From: Pyrodictiaceae archaeon
GTDB lineage: Archaea > Thermoproteota > Thermoprotei_A > Sulfolobales > Pyrodictiaceae
Direction of reading: 5' to 3'
NCBI GenBank assembly: GCA_027046105.1
Contig: JALTZQ010000219.1
Span: forward strand, 1 to 9,819
Length of the DNA stretch: 9,819 bases
The stretch's first letter is position 1. Every line of letters starts with the position of its first letter. The position numbers and the translations under genes were made by a program. Shown one piece after another: positions 1 through 6,236 of this stretch. The notes under the pieces are model-generated. The model was not told the DNA's origin, searched no databases, and saw nothing but the letters and a program-made list of their open reading frames with translations.

Positions 1-27
1 GTACCCCCTCATACAGCCTTTAAGCAT
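1..27 (-). CDS. Possible 5' end of a divergent minus-strand gene (partial)
   Basis: Read on the minus strand, an ATG at 27 begins a frame open to the window edge (M-L-K-G-C-M-R-G-Y). A purine-rich GAGGCGGGGGGT stretch lies directly before the ATG and resembles a Shine-Dalgarno site, though the spacing is very short. A second in-frame ATG sits at 12. Only nine codons are visible, so the product cannot be named and the gene itself is a guess. If real, it is divergent from the phosphorylase-like gene and the region 28-237 is a two-way promoter region. Confidence 0.22.
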
Positions 28-167
28 TACCCCCCGCCTCTTGTGCTAGGAGGCTTTACTCTTCTAGCTCTTGGGACAATTATTTGTAATCAATAATACG
101 AGTGATAGTAATACTTGTTTTCAATGCTGCAAATGATTTGGGAATACTAAGGCCTAACCCCCTATAC

Positions 168-177
168 CCTACGTAGG
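168..177. repeat. 10-bp perfect palindrome upstream of the TATA-like box
   Basis: CCTACGTAGG reads the same on both strands. It ends three bases before the A/T-rich box at 181-188, where an archaeal BRE or a regulator site would lie. A related half site, CCTACGG, recurs at 194-200. Function is inferred only from position. Confidence 0.45.
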
Positions 178-180
178 AGA

Positions 181-188
181 TATAATAG
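181..188 (+). promoter_or_regulatory. Candidate TATA box for the phosphorylase-like gene
   Basis: TATAATAG is preceded by purines (AGGAGA) that could serve as a BRE. Archaeal transcription usually starts about 25 bases downstream of the box centre, which puts the start near 208-212 and gives a leader of roughly 27 bases before the TTG start at 238. It is the best A/T-rich box in the 237-base upstream region. Upstream of 150 the DNA is A/T-rich but no other gene or RNA was recognised. Confidence 0.4.
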
Positions 189-199
189 GGCTACCTACG

Positions 200-213
200 G
201 GAGAGGCCTCTCC
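200..213. repeat. 14-bp perfect palindrome at the predicted transcription start
   Basis: GGAGAGGCCTCTCC is an exact 14-base palindrome between the TATA-like box and the start codon, covering the expected transcription start. This is a classic place for a repressor operator in archaea. It is too tight (no loop) to be a good RNA hairpin, so a dimeric protein site is the more natural reading. That role is inference. Confidence 0.5.
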
Positions 214-237
214 ACGGAATGAGGGAGAGGTAGAGGT

Positions 238-1047
238 TTGCCCTTCATCCAGCCATACACGCGCGTATCATCTGGGGAGATCTCGCCCCACGTACTTATT
301 ACTAGCGTTGAGGAAGGATTTGATGCTGCGACAGAGATTCTACACGGATCTACTACAATTAAGGGCCGTGGCGGCTTCCAAGTCCTACGTGGAGACTACC
401 GTGGTATCCCCATAACAGTGGTCTATAGGCCTCTGAGCCCTTCACTTACGGCTATTGCGGTTGAAGAGCTTGTACGTGCTGGCGCAAAATACTTCATATC
501 TATTGGCAGTGGGTATGCACTTTCTCCGCTTCTTAGCATAGGCGATATAGTGGTTGCCTCATCCGCAATAAAAGACGATGGTGTTTCCAAGCATTATATG
601 CCTGCAGAGGTTCCTGCGGCACCCGACTATAACCTGCTCGAAAGAATAATGCAAACCTTTGCCGCTCATGCTGTAAAAGCTCATGTGGGTATTGTATGGA
701 GCCATGATATATACTATCTCAATAGCAGCTTTAAGGAACTACTACGTGTATACAGTAAGATAGCGATAGCACTTGATATGGATACAGCGACATTATACAC
801 ATTGTCCATGCTTAAACGGTTCCCCGCAGTCTCAATACTCATTATAGACTCTAGCCATCCAAAGGGCATTGAAAGAGGAGAGCTTCTCATCGAGAATGCG
901 GAACGCACCGAGATAAGGGATAAATTCCTTAGAGGCGTACGTACTGCTGTCAAAGTTGCCATTGAGGCTCTTAGCTTGCATTATGAGTACATCAAATCTG
1001 AAACAGCTGCACGGATACAAGCAGCCTCAACACCCGCCGTTGGTTAA
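238..1047 (+). CDS. Divergent nucleoside phosphorylase (PNP/UDP family 1) fold protein
   Basis: A 269-residue protein of the PNP/uridine phosphorylase superfamily, whose members normally split nucleosides with phosphate into base and ribose 1-phosphate. Visible family landmarks are the PSLTAIAVEEL helix (68-78), ISIGSG (87-92), GDIVVAS (102-108), DGVSKHY (114-120), PAAPDYNLL (126-134) and DMDTATLY (180-187). Several catalytic signatures are altered: no N-terminal GDPGR-like phosphate loop, Ser where an Arg usually precedes IG(T/S), Asp for the Glu of the ribose-binding DME motif, and IIDS where VSD is usual. The start is TTG at 238, with GGGAGAGGT six bases before it; no ATG in frame fits better. 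It is followed after 16 bases by the small helical gene, probably in one operon. Fold assignment is firm; substrate and activity are uncertain. Confidence 0.75.
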   Translation: MPFIQPYTRVSSGEISPHVLITSVEEGFDAATEILHGSTTIKGRGGFQVLRGDYRGIPITVVYRPLSPSLTAIAVEELVRAGAKYFISIGSGYALSPLLSIGDIVVASSAIKDDGVSKHYMPAEVPAAPDYNLLERIMQTFAAHAVKAHVGIVWSHDIYYLNSSFKELLRVYSKIAIALDMDTATLYTLSMLKRFPAVSILIIDSSHPKGIERGELLIENAERTEIRDKFLRGVRTAVKVAIEALSLHYEYIKSETAARIQAASTPAVG

Positions 1048-1063
1048 GATATAGGGATGAAGC

Positions 1064-1264
1064 ATGGACAATACTAGTGACAAGGTTTTCCGCCTCATAG
1101 ATGAGGCTATGACGCTCTTAGAACAGCTAGAGGAAGATGTAGCTACCATGGCTGAGGAAAAAGAACTAAGAGGGGTAGCTTACCGCATGTATACTCGTAT
1201 AATCCAGTTAACTGACAAGCTCCGCGAACTACGCGTCATTGTCTTTGAGGAATGTAAGCAGTAG
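1064..1264 (+). CDS. Small acidic helical (coiled-coil-like) protein, function unknown
   Basis: A 66-residue protein that I do not recognise. From about residue 8 to 62 it is rich in Leu, Glu, Lys and Arg with hydrophobic residues spaced three and four apart (for example LIDEAMTLLEQLEEDV), so two long helices or a helical hairpin are likely. There is one Cys, near the C-terminus, and no signal peptide or membrane segment. GGGATGA lies just upstream of the ATG. It sits 16 bases after the phosphorylase-like gene, which suggests co-transcription and perhaps a binding partner or adaptor. Its short length and lack of motifs prevent a functional call, but spacing, the ribosome-binding site and amino-acid composition make it a likely real gene. 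Confidence 0.6.
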   Translation: MDNTSDKVFRLIDEAMTLLEQLEEDVATMAEEKELRGVAYRMYTRIIQLTDKLRELRVIVFEECKQ

Positions 1265-1265
1265 A

Positions 1266-1284
1266 GGGGAAGAGTGTTTTCCCC
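1266..1284 (+). repeat. Short hairpin after the small helical gene
   Basis: GGGGAA at 1266-1271 can pair with TTCCCC at 1279-1284, with a seven-base interior that may add a G-T pair. It begins two bases after the stop codon. The four T bases lie within the hairpin and C bases follow, so it is a poor terminator; attenuation or partial termination before the glycosyltransferase gene is possible. A weak TATA-like GTTAAGA at 1303-1309 leaves open a separate promoter for the downstream gene. Confidence 0.35.
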
Positions 1285-1326
1285 CCAGGATAGGCCCTAC
1301 ACGTTAAGACTTCTCGGTAAGGACCA

Positions 1327-2646
1327 ATGTGGTTACTAATTAACACCGCTGATGCTCTGCTGGCTCTATCACTGCTAATGTTGGCCACAACAACTCTATA
1401 CCCTACGATACTCTACAGACTGTCAAGGGGAAAACCAGTATGCAAGACTGATTACGTTGAGAACACTTCTATAGCATTAGTCGTTACCGCCTTCGAAGAG
1501 CCCGTTGAGCTCCTTGAAAAACTCCTACGCGGTATCAGTGGCACCTTTGACCAGGTCATTGTGGTTTGGGATGGTAGAGGAGCTGAAGAGGCACGCCGTA
1601 TCGCAGAAAAGATACTTGGCAATAAGCTTGTGTTTATAAGCAGACCTCGTGGACTCGGCAAGGCAAATGCATTAAATACTGCTCTACAGTACGTCAACAC
1701 TGACTATGTCGTTGTGCTAGATATAGACGATTATATTACACCAAGTAGTATTCGAAAACTAGCAGGTTGCGACTCCACTATCGGTTTATGGACTTCTGCA
1801 CCAGGGCAGAAAATGCTGACTGAGGCTTTAGGTGAAGTTCTCACCTTTGCATCAAGAATACTCTATTCAAGTAGATGTAGACTTGGCAAGCCAGTATTTT
1901 TCTTAGGATCAGGTTCCTCAGTAAAAACTAGTGTAGCGCATGCTCTTGGTGGATGGAATGAGAACGCCATTCTTGAAGACGTGGAATTTGGTCTACGTCT
2001 TCTTGCTAGAGGGTATAGAGTTTGTTTTTCAGAGGATGCTATCGTATATATTGGTATACCACCAACCTATCACGCCTTCCGTGTACAACAGGCTCGTTGG
2101 GCTCGTGGAGCCGTACAGTTACTCAGTAGACATCTCGGTCTAGTGATACAAGTTGGTGGGTTCGAAGCACTCCTTTACCTACTCCAATATGTCTTGATTG
2201 CATTCTGGCACCCCTTACTTCTTGCTACAGTACTTCTCGGCCAACCCACCGTACATGCCACCATAGCCTATCTCGCGGCTTCAAGCTTCCTACTTGGTTT
2301 AGCTGGCAACACATACATGCAATTTCTAGTAAAAGAGAGAGGACACAATACTCTCCGTGCTCTACGGCTTGCTGCAGCCTCAACAGCAATCTCGGCAAGT
2401 CTTACACCAACATTACTAGTTGCAATCGTTGAAGGAATTATTGGTCGACGAGTATGGCGGCGAACCCCTAAGACCCGGACAGGCACTGGAACAAGAGTAT
2501 TACTACCAGAGATTCTCTATACACTATTAAACCTCTACGCAGCATATCATTGCCTCGTAAATGGGCTTCTAGTTTACCCCCTACTACTCCTTCATGCACT
2601 CGCCCCAGTTTATGTTGCTCTAAGGTTTAGAGGCCAAATTAGCTAG
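1327..2646 (+). CDS. Membrane glycosyltransferase, family 2 (processive type)
   Basis: A 439-residue GT-A glycosyltransferase that probably moves sugar from a nucleotide-sugar onto a growing polysaccharide or a lipid-linked acceptor at the inner face of the membrane. Order of elements: N-terminal membrane segment (about 8-30); nucleotide-binding start VVTAFEEP (52-59); GLGKANALNTAL (109-120); metal-binding DID (132-134); GSGSSVK (194-200); catalytic-base ED (217-218); the QQARW motif (254-258) typical of processive enzymes such as cellulose, chitin and hyaluronan synthases; membrane segments near 283-305, 311-330 and 350-372; RRTPKT (378-383), which matches a conserved interfacial motif; and C-terminal hydrophobic stretches 395-435. 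The ATG start has only a weak upstream site (GGTAAGG). It is 17 bases from the next membrane gene. The family is firm; sugar and product are unknown, with S-layer glycan or exopolysaccharide plausible. Confidence 0.9.
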   Translation: MWLLINTADALLALSLLMLATTTLYPTILYRLSRGKPVCKTDYVENTSIALVVTAFEEPVELLEKLLRGISGTFDQVIVVWDGRGAEEARRIAEKILGNKLVFISRPRGLGKANALNTALQYVNTDYVVVLDIDDYITPSSIRKLAGCDSTIGLWTSAPGQKMLTEALGEVLTFASRILYSSRCRLGKPVFFLGSGSSVKTSVAHALGGWNENAILEDVEFGLRLLARGYRVCFSEDAIVYIGIPPTYHAFRVQQARWARGAVQLLSRHLGLVIQVGGFEALLYLLQYVLIAFWHPLLLATVLLGQPTVHATIAYLAASSFLLGLAGNTYMQFLVKERGHNTLRALRLAAASTAISASLTPTLLVAIVEGIIGRRVWRRTPKTRTGTGTRVLLPEILYTLLNLYAAYHCLVNGLLVYPLLLLHALAPVYVALRFRGQIS

Positions 2647-2663
2647 AGAGGAAGGGAGCTAAC

Positions 2664-3260
2664 ATGCTAGGTTTGCTAGCACGACTAGAGGGGTTTTGCC
2701 GTGACTATCGCAGCTATAGTCTAGTGTCTTCTATTATAGCGCAAGCTTCACTCGTCTTTATGGCCTTGGCTTTCGTATATGAACTGCCTAGGAGCCTATT
2801 GCCCTTACTAGTTACAACCTATTTATCTTCCATAGCTTCGTTACTATATTTTTCTATGTCCTGTCTGGATAAGTTCGTAATGTTACTAGTTAGGTATGTA
2901 GGCTTGGATGCATGGATACCATCAACAAGGAAAGCCATTATCATTGCCATTCTTGTGCCACTTGTCGCTGGGATGATACTCTATGAGAGGCTTAAGTTCT
3001 TGGCAAGGCTTGCAGGTACTAAGCTTGAGTCTCTAGCCATATTACTAGCTCCCATACTACCTTGTTGGTCATGGCATGTTTATTGGAGCTACCTAGACGC
3101 ATTCGTTTGCAAAATATGGAACATAGCACGCAGATCTTCAGATATTCTTAGGGATAAGCCTTGCATCAAGTATCTCATAGACATAGTGGTCTGGTCCGAC
3201 TTGGACACTTCTCCCTTTAACGACGAGTCTCTCTCTAAACAATGGAGCATCAAGGACTAG
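2664..3260 (+). CDS. Small polytopic membrane protein, function unknown
   Basis: A 198-residue protein with hydrophobic segments near 20-39, 44-65, 90-107 and 121-142, and basic residues in the 108-120 and 155-170 loops. No enzyme motif is recognised. Aromatic residues cluster at 134-145 (CWSWHVYWSY). Its ATG follows the glycosyltransferase stop by 17 bases and has GGGAG about eight bases upstream, so the two are probably co-translated; an accessory or export subunit for the glycosyltransferase is an inference from context. Residues 159-198 are encoded opposite the last 123 bases of the convergent Dph6 gene. This tail is soluble and lacks obvious features, so either a true overlap or a frameshift or lost stop near 3140 is possible. 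It may be a lineage-specific gene. Confidence 0.6.
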   Translation: MLGLLARLEGFCRDYRSYSLVSSIIAQASLVFMALAFVYELPRSLLPLLVTTYLSSIASLLYFSMSCLDKFVMLLVRYVGLDAWIPSTRKAIIIAILVPLVAGMILYERLKFLARLAGTKLESLAILLAPILPCWSWHVYWSYLDAFVCKIWNIARRSSDILRDKPCIKYLIDIVVWSDLDTSPFNDESLSKQWSIKD

Positions 3261-3821
3261 TGTCTCTGCTTCCCCACCCTCGAATGCAGGATTGAAACCA
3301 TACCTCTTAGAGCGTGCAATTATATCCTCAACTAGCTCCTCATCAAGGACTTTGCCTACGAGAGTTGAAGGGAGACCATAAGCTTGCACACTTATAACTA
3401 GCACCCTGAAGCCTTCACGAACAAGCCTTCTCATGTAATCCTCCTGATCCTTTCTCCATAATGGTGTATAGGGGTCGAGCCCCGCCTCAAAAGCTGCCAT
3501 TGTAAAGCGTAGTCTTTGATAATCGCTGAGAAGAGCACCTGAGGAAATATAGCGGCAACCACATAGACTCCTTGCACGATGAAGGATTCTTACCAGGCTA
3601 GAGTATTCATCACCTATAACCTCGTGCTCTAGGAGCGGTATTCTCAATGCTCTTGAGTGTAATCTTGTAATCCATGTATGTGGATAGTGAAAGAGGAGAC
3701 TAGACCATCCATGTACCCGAAGCGTGATAAGGCACGCTATATCGAAGCCTTGGAGATAAGCTATATGCATAGCATAGCAGCTATCCTTTCCACCAGTATA
3801 GAGGGCACAAAGCCGTGCCAT
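3138..3821 (-). CDS. dph6: Diphthine--ammonia ligase (Dph6-type PP-loop ATPase)
   Basis: A 227-residue member of the Dph6 / MJ0570-related ATP-binding family, expected to amidate diphthine on elongation factor 2 to finish diphthamide, using ATP and ammonium. Motifs: PP-loop YTGGKDS (8-14), GALLSDYQRLR (95-105), DPYTPLWRKDQ (116-126), VISVQAYGL (142-150) and the C-terminal EGGEAETLVLDAPLF (181-195). The chosen ATG at 3821 puts the PP-loop eight residues in, as usual for the family; an upstream ATG at 3887 would add 22 residues and overlap the preceding gene, and is less likely. It follows the PLP-enzyme stop by 16 bases, with GAGGGAG in that gap, so the two are an operon. Its 3' end overlaps the convergent membrane-protein gene by 123 bases; the C-terminal motif shows this part is genuine Dph6. 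Confidence 0.88.
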   Translation of the reverse strand: MARLCALYTGGKDSCYAMHIAYLQGFDIACLITLRVHGWSSLLFHYPHTWITRLHSRALRIPLLEHEVIGDEYSSLVRILHRARSLCGCRYISSGALLSDYQRLRFTMAAFEAGLDPYTPLWRKDQEDYMRRLVREGFRVLVISVQAYGLPSTLVGKVLDEELVEDIIARSKRYGFNPAFEGGEAETLVLDAPLFRERLVVKGRSVQVGPDHYVYEILDARLIPKNI

Positions 3822-3837
3822 GCTGGCTCGGCTCCCT

Positions 3838-5019
3838 CTATTTATTAGCAGGCTTATCCTCTTCACGCAATGCCTGCAAGAAAGCATCGATTTCTTCCAT
3901 AGTGTTATAGAAATGTGGCGATACTCTCACCACACCTGGTCTCGCCGATACAACTATATGGCGACGCTTAAGCTTCTGAGCAAGCTTATATGGTCTCGGG
4001 TGGCGAAAGACGACAATTGCTGCTTTAGCGTCGATTGGAGTCACAACATCATAACCTAACTCTGTAAGACCCTCCATTACGTGTTCAACAAGTAAACGTG
4101 TATGTTGTTCATAACGACCCGGCGCATCAAGCTCTCGTATAAGATTTAACGATACACGAGTTGCCTCAAAGGATAGGAGGGGCCATGTACCCCACTCCAG
4201 CATTGAAGCATCATTAGCCGGTATGAGATCCTCTATAACGAATGGTTGATCAAACATTTTCTTGCCCCGCAACATTCTCTTAATGACAGAGTCCTCTATT
4301 CCCATCCAGCCAGATAGTGATGGTTCTAGTATGTCAAGTACTTTTCTGGATACATAGACGAAGCCTGCTCCATGGGGAGCTAATAGCCACTTATATGTAC
4401 CAGTCACAAGTACATCAACATCAACCGCTTTAACATCGACGGGTATGACGCCAACTGCGTGGAAAGCATCAGTAATGATAAGTGCATTGTGGCTATGGGC
4501 TATTTCACTTATTGCTTTCAAGTCTACTCGACATCCTGTAACCCATGATACATAATCTACGACCACGAGGACAGTGTTATCGTCAACAAGCCTTTCATAC
4601 TCGTCTATAGGTACACACCCATTAGTGGATCTAGCATACCTTATTTCGCGTATGAAGCCCTTCTTGCGTAGACCATGAAGACTATAGTATGTTGTTGGGA
4701 AGTTTGTATCAGCAACAACAATGTTTCCACCACCGTTAAACGGTAATGCTGAAAGGAAGGCATTAAATCCGTAGGTCGCGCCAGGTACTGCAGCTATTTC
4801 GTGAGGCTCAGCATTCACAAGTTCGGCGAATAGCCTCTTAGCCTCAATAAGGCTTCGAAGCCCCTCCTCCCATGGTTCGCCCTCAAGCATCCATTTTTCT
4901 AGAAATGATTTTGCTGCTTCGACGCTTTCTCGGGGAAGGGGGCCTGCACCAGCATTATCAAGGTATATGAGGTTTTGTGTTATGGGTATCCTATTCCTTG
5001 CCTCATTAAGCCAATCCAC
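3838..5019 (-). CDS. Class V aminotransferase family PLP enzyme (cysteine-desulfurase-like)
   Basis: A 393-residue fold-type I PLP enzyme of the aminotransferase class V family (cysteine desulfurase, isopenicillin-N epimerase-like). Visible sites: N-terminal YLDNAGAGPLP (19-29); GATYGFNAFLSAL (80-92) for the cofactor phosphate; DAFHAVGVIPVDV (184-196), where Asp184 should hold the pyridine nitrogen and His187 replaces the Gln found in SufS-type desulfurases; Schiff-base Lys210 in GTYKWLLAPHG; and RVSPHFYNT (365-373), with the carboxylate-binding Arg. I see no clear active-site Cys loop in the usual late position, so simple cysteine desulfuration is not assured. The start is GTG at 5019 with AAGGTG upstream. 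It is first of a two-gene unit with dph6. Substrate unknown. Confidence 0.85.
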   Translation of the reverse strand: MDWLNEARNRIPITQNLIYLDNAGAGPLPRESVEAAKSFLEKWMLEGEPWEEGLRSLIEAKRLFAELVNAEPHEIAAVPGATYGFNAFLSALPFNGGGNIVVADTNFPTTYYSLHGLRKKGFIREIRYARSTNGCVPIDEYERLVDDNTVLVVVDYVSWVTGCRVDLKAISEIAHSHNALIITDAFHAVGVIPVDVKAVDVDVLVTGTYKWLLAPHGAGFVYVSRKVLDILEPSLSGWMGIEDSVIKRMLRGKKMFDQPFVIEDLIPANDASMLEWGTWPLLSFEATRVSLNLIRELDAPGRYEQHTRLLVEHVMEGLTELGYDVVTPIDAKAAIVVFRHPRPYKLAQKLKRRHIVVSARPGVVRVSPHFYNTMEEIDAFLQALREEDKPANK

Positions 5020-5062
5020 GACCCTAGAACACCTTCTGTTATTTATCCCAGGCTTCCTAGTC

Positions 5063-5069
5063 TTTAAAA
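5063..5069 (-). promoter_or_regulatory. Candidate TATA box for the PLP enzyme-dph6 unit
   Basis: Within the 94-base gap 5020-5113 the minus strand reads TTTTAAA, the best TATA-like box there. A start about 25 bases downstream falls near 5040, leaving a leader of about 20 bases that still contains the AAGGTG ribosome-binding site. This supports a separate transcript for these two genes, though read-through from the rpiA unit is also possible. Confidence 0.35.
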
Positions 5070-5113
5070 CAGCTATGAAGACACTATGGCATGGTTATTT
5101 TTATCTAACTATC

Positions 5114-5548
5114 TTAGCGTTTTTCTTCATGCATTAATCGACGTATTTGTGATGATGACCTCATCACTATGACCTCATATATTATTTCTGCGAGTTTTCT
5201 TGAGGTAAGCCGAGACGACAGGTCATGGTATTTTCCTTGCTTTCTAGCTAGTTCCACAGCAACTATGTGGTAACACGGTTTAGACCTATACATCATGACA
5301 GTGCGTATAGTGAAGTCTGGACAACTACAGTAATGTCTTGATACCACTATGTAATCCCCCCTTTCTCCTAAAACAAGCCATCTCTCTATGGGCTTCTTTG
5401 AGAGGAGGATTACTCTACTCGTGGCTGCAGCTACTTTTGCTTTTGGTGGAGGCCTATCCATTGCTCTCTGGAGAGCCCTAAGTAGCTTCTTTAGCCTTGG
5501 GGGTTCGTGGCTTTCTCGTCCTTTTACACTCATATATTGCTGAGTCAT
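5114..5548 (-). CDS. SWIM zinc-finger domain protein
   Basis: A protein of up to 144 residues built around a SWIM zinc finger, a C-x-C-x(n)-C-x-H motif here formed by Cys74, Cys76, Cys92 and His94 (YCSCPDF ... KPCYH). SWIM domains bind DNA or proteins; some eukaryotic members act with Rad51 paralogues, but no such partner is visible here. A basic, proline-containing N-terminal region precedes the finger and a helical basic tail follows. Start choice is open: ATG at 5548 or 5533 overlaps the end of rpiA by 71 or 56 bases, while ATG at 5461 gives a 115-residue protein starting 16 bases after the rpiA stop. All starts keep the finger, and none has a strong ribosome-binding site, which fits coupling to rpiA translation. 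The domain call is firm; the role is unknown. Confidence 0.78.
   Translation of the reverse strand: MTQQYMSVKGRESHEPPRLKKLLRALQRAMDRPPPKAKVAAATSRVILLSKKPIERWLVLGERGDYIVVSRHYCSCPDFTIRTVMMYRSKPCYHIVAVELARKQGKYHDLSSRLTSRKLAEIIYEVIVMRSSSQIRRLMHEEKR
5463..5476. repeat. 6+2+6 inverted repeat in the rpiA-SWIM junction
   Basis: GCTCTC-TG-GAGAGC almost fills the gap between the rpiA stop and the downstream ATG at 5461. The two-base interior is too short for a hairpin without opening a base pair. It could be chance in purine/pyrimidine-biased coding DNA, or a mark of the junction if the SWIM gene starts at 5461. Confidence 0.3.
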
Positions 5549-6236
5549 CCTGGTACCCTACAATAACGGTATCGAAATATCCTATGAAAAGCCCGTGGCC
5601 TATAACACCAGGTATAGTGTCAAGGATGCCTTCATATCTTAGCGGTTCGAGGCGACCCCAAGGCCACGTGTCGACAACTATACCGTTGTTATCAGTTAAT
5701 GCAGGGCCATCCCGGCAATCACATGTACGTAGAGCTGTTTCTACACCATACGAGTCTAGGGTATCTAGTAGAATGCTAAGAGCAGGTTGTAGAACTTCTA
5801 CGGGAACCGGTTTACCTTTGTCACCTAGATTCTTTGAAATCTTCGACTCATCTACTACTAGGATACTATAGTGGCTTGCATAGGCTAGTATCTTCTCTCT
5901 TGTCATTGCTGCTCCTCGACCTTTAACAGCTTGGCACATACCTGCATGTATCGCAACCTCATCCGCCCCATCAAAGTAGAGGTCTAATCCTCCCCGCGGT
6001 AGCACTTGTTTTGCATTGACACCCTTCTCTTGTAGATAGAGTAGAGTGTCGAGGCTCGAAACGTATACTTCAATTTCTCTTAGCAATTGTTTGGCGTTGG
6101 GTATGGATAAGAGATAGTCTACTACGAGACGGACTGTAGAGCCCGTGCCTACGCCAAGCCTCATACCAGGCTTGAGCTTTTTGACAATGATGTTTGCTGC
6201 CTCCTTGGCTGCTCTGACTTTCGCTTCACTAGCCAA
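5478..6236 (-). CDS. rpiA: Ribose-5-phosphate isomerase A
   Basis: A 252-residue RpiA that interconverts ribose 5-phosphate and ribulose 5-phosphate in the cytoplasm; in archaea it supplies ribose phosphate for nucleotides. Motifs: GVGTGSTV (28-35), SSLDT (60-64), the active-site DLYFDGADEV (85-94), VKGRGAAMTREKI (104-116), DESKISKNLG (129-138), KPVPVEV (142-148) and TDNNG (181-185), close to the usual TDNGN. The start is TTG at 6236, which overlaps the end of the methylthiotransferase gene by eight bases; GGTG lies seven bases before it, and no other in-frame start precedes the first conserved motif. The last 15 or so residues are an Arg/Lys/Pro-rich tail beyond the usual end of the fold, encoded where the SWIM frame may also be read. 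Translation is probably coupled to the upstream gene. Confidence 0.95.
   Translation of the reverse strand: MASEAKVRAAKEAANIIVKKLKPGMRLGVGTGSTVRLVVDYLLSIPNAKQLLREIEVYVSSLDTLLYLQEKGVNAKQVLPRGGLDLYFDGADEVAIHAGMCQAVKGRGAAMTREKILAYASHYSILVVDESKISKNLGDKGKPVPVEVLQPALSILLDTLDSYGVETALRTCDCRDGPALTDNNGIVVDTWPWGRLEPLRYEGILDTIPGVIGHGLFIGYFDTVIVGYQDDSAIYECKRTRKPRTPKAKEAT

Noticed and set aside
1..237. Search for a tRNA or other RNA gene in the left gap
   Set aside because: No cloverleaf-like arms, no T-loop GTTCRA-like sequence and no CCA-type end were seen.
714..1020. Minus-strand open frames opposite the phosphorylase-like gene
   Set aside because: They lack recognisable motifs, ribosome-binding sites and neighbours, and lie wholly within a better supported gene.
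1265..1326. Intrinsic terminator between the small helical gene and the glycosyltransferase
   Set aside because: The stem is short, the T-run lies inside it, and C bases follow instead of a T tract; kept only as a weak hairpin.
1940..2143. Plus-strand frame inside the glycosyltransferase gene in another phase
   Set aside because: It overlaps the conserved ED and QQARW coding region and has no features of its own.
3822..3887. Extended N-terminus for Dph6 from the ATG at 3887
   Set aside because: It would put the PP-loop at residue 30 rather than 8 and overlap the preceding gene by 50 bases; the ATG at 3821 fits the family and has GAGGGAG upstream.
3820..4059. Plus-strand open frame opposite the PLP enzyme C-terminus
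   Set aside because: The minus-strand gene carries clear family motifs here; the plus frame is a shadow.
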